32,509 nucleotides of DNA. Source: a virus. Within the stretch, counting starts at the first letter, position 1, and each line of letters opens with the position of its first letter. The notes beneath the pieces are model-generated. The model ran no database searches. It had not been told where the DNA came from and worked only from the letters and a program-made list of their open reading frames with translations. A program made the translations under genes and the position numbers. The stretch lies in the IMG/VR virus record IMGVR_UViG_3300025874_002134, positions 1 through 32,509 of that record. One strand, given 5' to 3'. This document shows, piece by piece, positions 30,527-32,509 of this stretch.

Positions 30527-32265
30527 ATATCTAATTTTATTTTATTTCTCATAACCTTATTCATGTGACGATTTGCACATAAAGCTGATTCTTGAATAAT
30601 TCTATGTCCTGATAGGGTAATTGCTTCACTTAAAATTGATTGATTCATTCCATATCTAAATGAAGGTAATGCTGTAGCTCCATATAAACTATTAAGTAAA
30701 ATTTTCATTGTATATTGCATTAAGTAATTATATTCACCTGCTTCTTTATCTCCAGATTTATATGCTTTTTTCATACGTCCTTTATATAAAACACGTTCTT
30801 CAAACCATTTTTTTAATATAGTAGATAATACTGCTTCTTTATCTGTTCTAAACATCGAACCATTAGCTGCTACAGCTAGCTCATTTTGTTTGATCATTTC
30901 AACTAATCTACCAGCATTAACATAAGTTTGTTTTCGTTTTGAATTCTCTACTAGTAATTCTTCTTCAGGATCCCGTTCTTTTAAATCGTTAAGACCCAAT
31001 CTATTATTACGGTCATCTGCATCTATAATACGACCCACGAATGTTTCTTTACCTATGTTTATTGACATAATTATAGATGGATACAGTGATGTTAAATCCT
31101 CGTCAAACATATATTTGTATAATCCTGCTTTAGGGCAAAATAGATACCCACCAGCATAACCATCTTTCTTTTGGGGGTTAGGTTCTTTTGGGGGTGGTAT
31201 TATATTTTGTGATAATAAATAAGCTGAAATTGCTCCATCTTGAGTAACACTGTTAGAATAAACTTCACTATAGTTATGTTTACCTTTATGTGATAAGTTT
31301 TTAGTTAAAGCAATGTATTGTAGTTTTTCATCTAATTTTTGGAGTATTTCAACATCAACAAAATTATACTTGATAAATTTATGTATGTCAGTTTCAAATA
31401 ATTGGTCTAGATTTCCCTCATACTCAATCTTATTCATACCAACATATTTCTCCCCAATAGCATCTAATTTCCAACTTGGTTCATCTTTCCAACTATACTT
31501 TTTATGTAAACGAATGTAATCAAGTGACTCAACTCCTACAATATCAACATATTGATTTCGTTTATAAAAGAATTTAGAAAACTTTTTAGATTCTACTTTA
31601 CCTAAGGGAGATAAATGATCAGCAAATTCTTTACCTACTGTATTACACATTCTATAGTATAAATAAGGTATATCAAAATAATCTGAGTTATAACCAATTA
31701 GTATGTCAGGGTCTATATCTCTAATTTTTTCAATAAATTTAGCTAATAATTCATTTTCAGTTTGACAAGGTATAATTTCCTTATTTTTAGCCTTAGTATG
31801 ATTTAGTTGACCTTTTTTATCAAGAATTAAGATGTGCCAAGTATCAGGTGTTTTATCCCACCAAGCTATAGAAGTAATAGGCATTGGGGCACTTTCAATA
31901 TAGTCTTCAGTTAATGCACCTCCAATTTCACACTCAATATCAAAAAATACTTCCCTATGTCCTGTAGAAGGTACATCATTAATCCCATATCTTTCAACTA
32001 AGAATTTTTGATGAAGCTTCATGTCATGGAAGTGAAGATTTGGAGTATTCTTATTACTGTAATTGGGGTTCTTTGAAAAATACCAATTATTAGTATGTTT
32101 TAAATATTCCCCATTTAATCCAATATTAGTATGTTCTTCTTCCTTACATTCTTGGTATGCTATATTTTCATAAGGAATAACCTGATGGCCTTTATCTTCT
32201 TCCCATAAATGCATTTCCCAGACATTATGGCCTAATTTTTTACCTTGATAACATTTTTTATACAT
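30523..32265 (-). CDS. 43: DNA polymerase family B, N-terminal part (exonuclease, palm motifs A and B)
   Basis: A 580-residue protein containing roughly two thirds of a T4-like gp43. Exonuclease motifs are FFDIEC (107-112), GYNSDYFDIPYL (191-202) and YNFVDVEIL (300-308). Polymerase motif A is DEDLTSLYPSIIM (388-400), and motif B is KILLNSLYG (521-529). The reading frame then ends at KLDI (580) by an ordinary TGA. Motif C is absent and is found in the separate gene at 28977. Proofreading and nucleotide-binding residues look intact, so this is a working half rather than a pseudogene. Confidence 0.93.
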   Translation of the reverse strand: MYKKCYQGKKLGHNVWEMHLWEEDKGHQVIPYENIAYQECKEEEHTNIGLNGEYLKHTNNWYFSKNPNYSNKNTPNLHFHDMKLHQKFLVERYGINDVPSTGHREVFFDIECEIGGALTEDYIESAPMPITSIAWWDKTPDTWHILILDKKGQLNHTKAKNKEIIPCQTENELLAKFIEKIRDIDPDILIGYNSDYFDIPYLYYRMCNTVGKEFADHLSPLGKVESKKFSKFFYKRNQYVDIVGVESLDYIRLHKKYSWKDEPSWKLDAIGEKYVGMNKIEYEGNLDQLFETDIHKFIKYNFVDVEILQKLDEKLQYIALTKNLSHKGKHNYSEVYSNSVTQDGAISAYLLSQNIIPPPKEPNPQKKDGYAGGYLFCPKAGLYKYMFDEDLTSLYPSIIMSINIGKETFVGRIIDADDRNNRLGLNDLKERDPEEELLVENSKRKQTYVNAGRLVEMIKQNELAVAANGSMFRTDKEAVLSTILKKWFEERVLYKGRMKKAYKSGDKEAGEYNYLMQYTMKILLNSLYGATALPSFRYGMNQSILSEAITLSGHRIIQESALCANRHMNKVMRNKIKLDI

Positions 32266-32286
32266 TATATAACTTTTATTTACCTA

Positions 32287-32296
32287 AATATACAAA
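32287..32296 (-). promoter_or_regulatory. TTTGTATATT, variant of the promoter-like motif
   Basis: A one-base variant (TTTGTATATT) on the minus strand, 21 bases before the polymerase ATG at 32265, directly joined to a hairpin. The leader GGTAAATAAAAGTTAT follows. Confidence 0.5.
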
Positions 32297-32314
32297 GGCT
32301 CCCTACGGGAGCCT
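32296..32314 (-). terminator. Hairpin terminator before the polymerase unit
   Basis: A perfect 8-bp stem (AGGCTCCC / GGGAGCCT) with loop GTA. It lies 7 bases after the stop of the gene at 32322 and is followed on the minus strand by TTGTATATTT. On the plus strand a run of six T's follows instead, so it could also stop antisense transcripts. Confidence 0.65.
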
Positions 32315-32321
32315 AAGTTTT

Positions 32322-32509
32322 TTATAAGTATTCTTTCTTTAATTCTTCTTGTGTAAAGAATTGTTTTAAATCTGGTCTATAGTAATTAATTGATTTCATT
32401 ACTTTACGATCACGTGTTCTATATACTACAAATCGGTTTTCGATCTGTTCAAAGTGACATGGCTCATCTTGTTCTTTAGAGCGGAGGGTGACAGTTTCCA
32501 TGGCTTCCT
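32322..32509 (-). CDS. Small hypothetical protein, possibly cut by the window edge
   Basis: Found by hand translation. The frame is open from the right edge and contains an ATG at 32501 giving 59 residues to a TAA at 32322. The protein has FEQIENRFVVYRTRDRKV and INYYRPDLKQFF, with one cysteine. No family was recognised. Because the frame stays open to the edge (E-A before the ATG), the true start may lie outside the window. A hairpin follows its stop. Confidence 0.6.
   Translation of the reverse strand, partial: EAMETVTLRSKEQDEPCHFEQIENRFVVYRTRDRKVMKSINYYRPDLKQFFTQEELKKEYL

Noticed and set aside
28977-32265. Intein or group I intron as the reason for the split polymerase
   Set aside because: There are no intein splice blocks at the ends of either half. 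The gap holds two intact genes with their own starts, coupled by ATGA and TAATATG junctions. A simple frameshift is also excluded, because about 600 bases separate the halves.
1-32509. tRNA genes, CRISPR array, integrase or insertion sequence
   Set aside because: No cloverleaf-like stem set, no regularly spaced direct repeats and no recombinase or transposase motif were seen, although a tRNA could be missed by eye.

Overview
The window is a piece of a large, AT-rich, tailed-phage genome of the T4-like (Straboviridae/marine T4-like) type. All genes I can support lie on the minus strand, packed with 1-30 base overlaps or gaps of a few bases, so transcription runs from high to low coordinates. 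The T4 replication core is recognisable: family B DNA polymerase (gp43), sliding clamp (gp45) and the two clamp-loader subunits (gp44, gp62). No tRNA, rRNA, CRISPR array, integrase or transposase was seen. The host is inferred, not shown. A/T-rich leaders without clear Shine-Dalgarno sites, plus a 55-residue histone H1-like protein of the kind common in Bacteroidota, point to a Bacteroidota (flavobacterial-like) host.

Layout in the direction of transcription. (1) 32.5-21.7 kb, replication and chaperones. The DNA polymerase is split into two genes: exonuclease plus palm motifs A and B, then motif C plus thumb. Between them sit a type II phosphomannose-isomerase-like cupin and an unknown small gene. 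The clamp, an Hsp20, GroES, GroEL, the H1-like protein, gp44, gp62, a DUF1599 (Nmad1-like) protein and a Cas4/RecB-like nuclease follow. (2) 21.65-5.3 kb, a 16-kb carbohydrate block of about 20 genes. It has seven predicted glycosyltransferases, a GDP-mannose 4,6-dehydratase, two DegT-type aminotransferases, GNAT and hexapeptide acyltransferases, an NAD-dependent epimerase, a Gfo/Idh/MocA oxidoreductase, heptose-pathway-like GmhA and HddA, a small nucleotidyltransferase, a cupin, a HAD-hexapeptide fusion and a DUF962 (Mpo1-like) membrane protein. (3) 5.3-0 kb, small accessory and virion-related genes: a zinc-ribbon protein, two HNH proteins, a 3D-domain (double-psi barrel) probable wall hydrolase, a threonine/glycine-rich likely virion protein, a SWIM zinc-finger protein and a membrane-anchored basic protein.

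Putting it together: the phage carries its own replisome and folding machinery, and enough sugar-nucleotide and transfer enzymes to build or remodel a complex glycan, either on the virion or on the host surface. A strand-specific motif, TTCGTATATT, occurs exactly six times and once with one change. Every copy is shortly before a gene start, and some follow a hairpin. I read it as this phage's promoter core. Four small genes outside ordinary ORF size limits (at 3272, 4099, 25224 and 32322) were found by hand translation.
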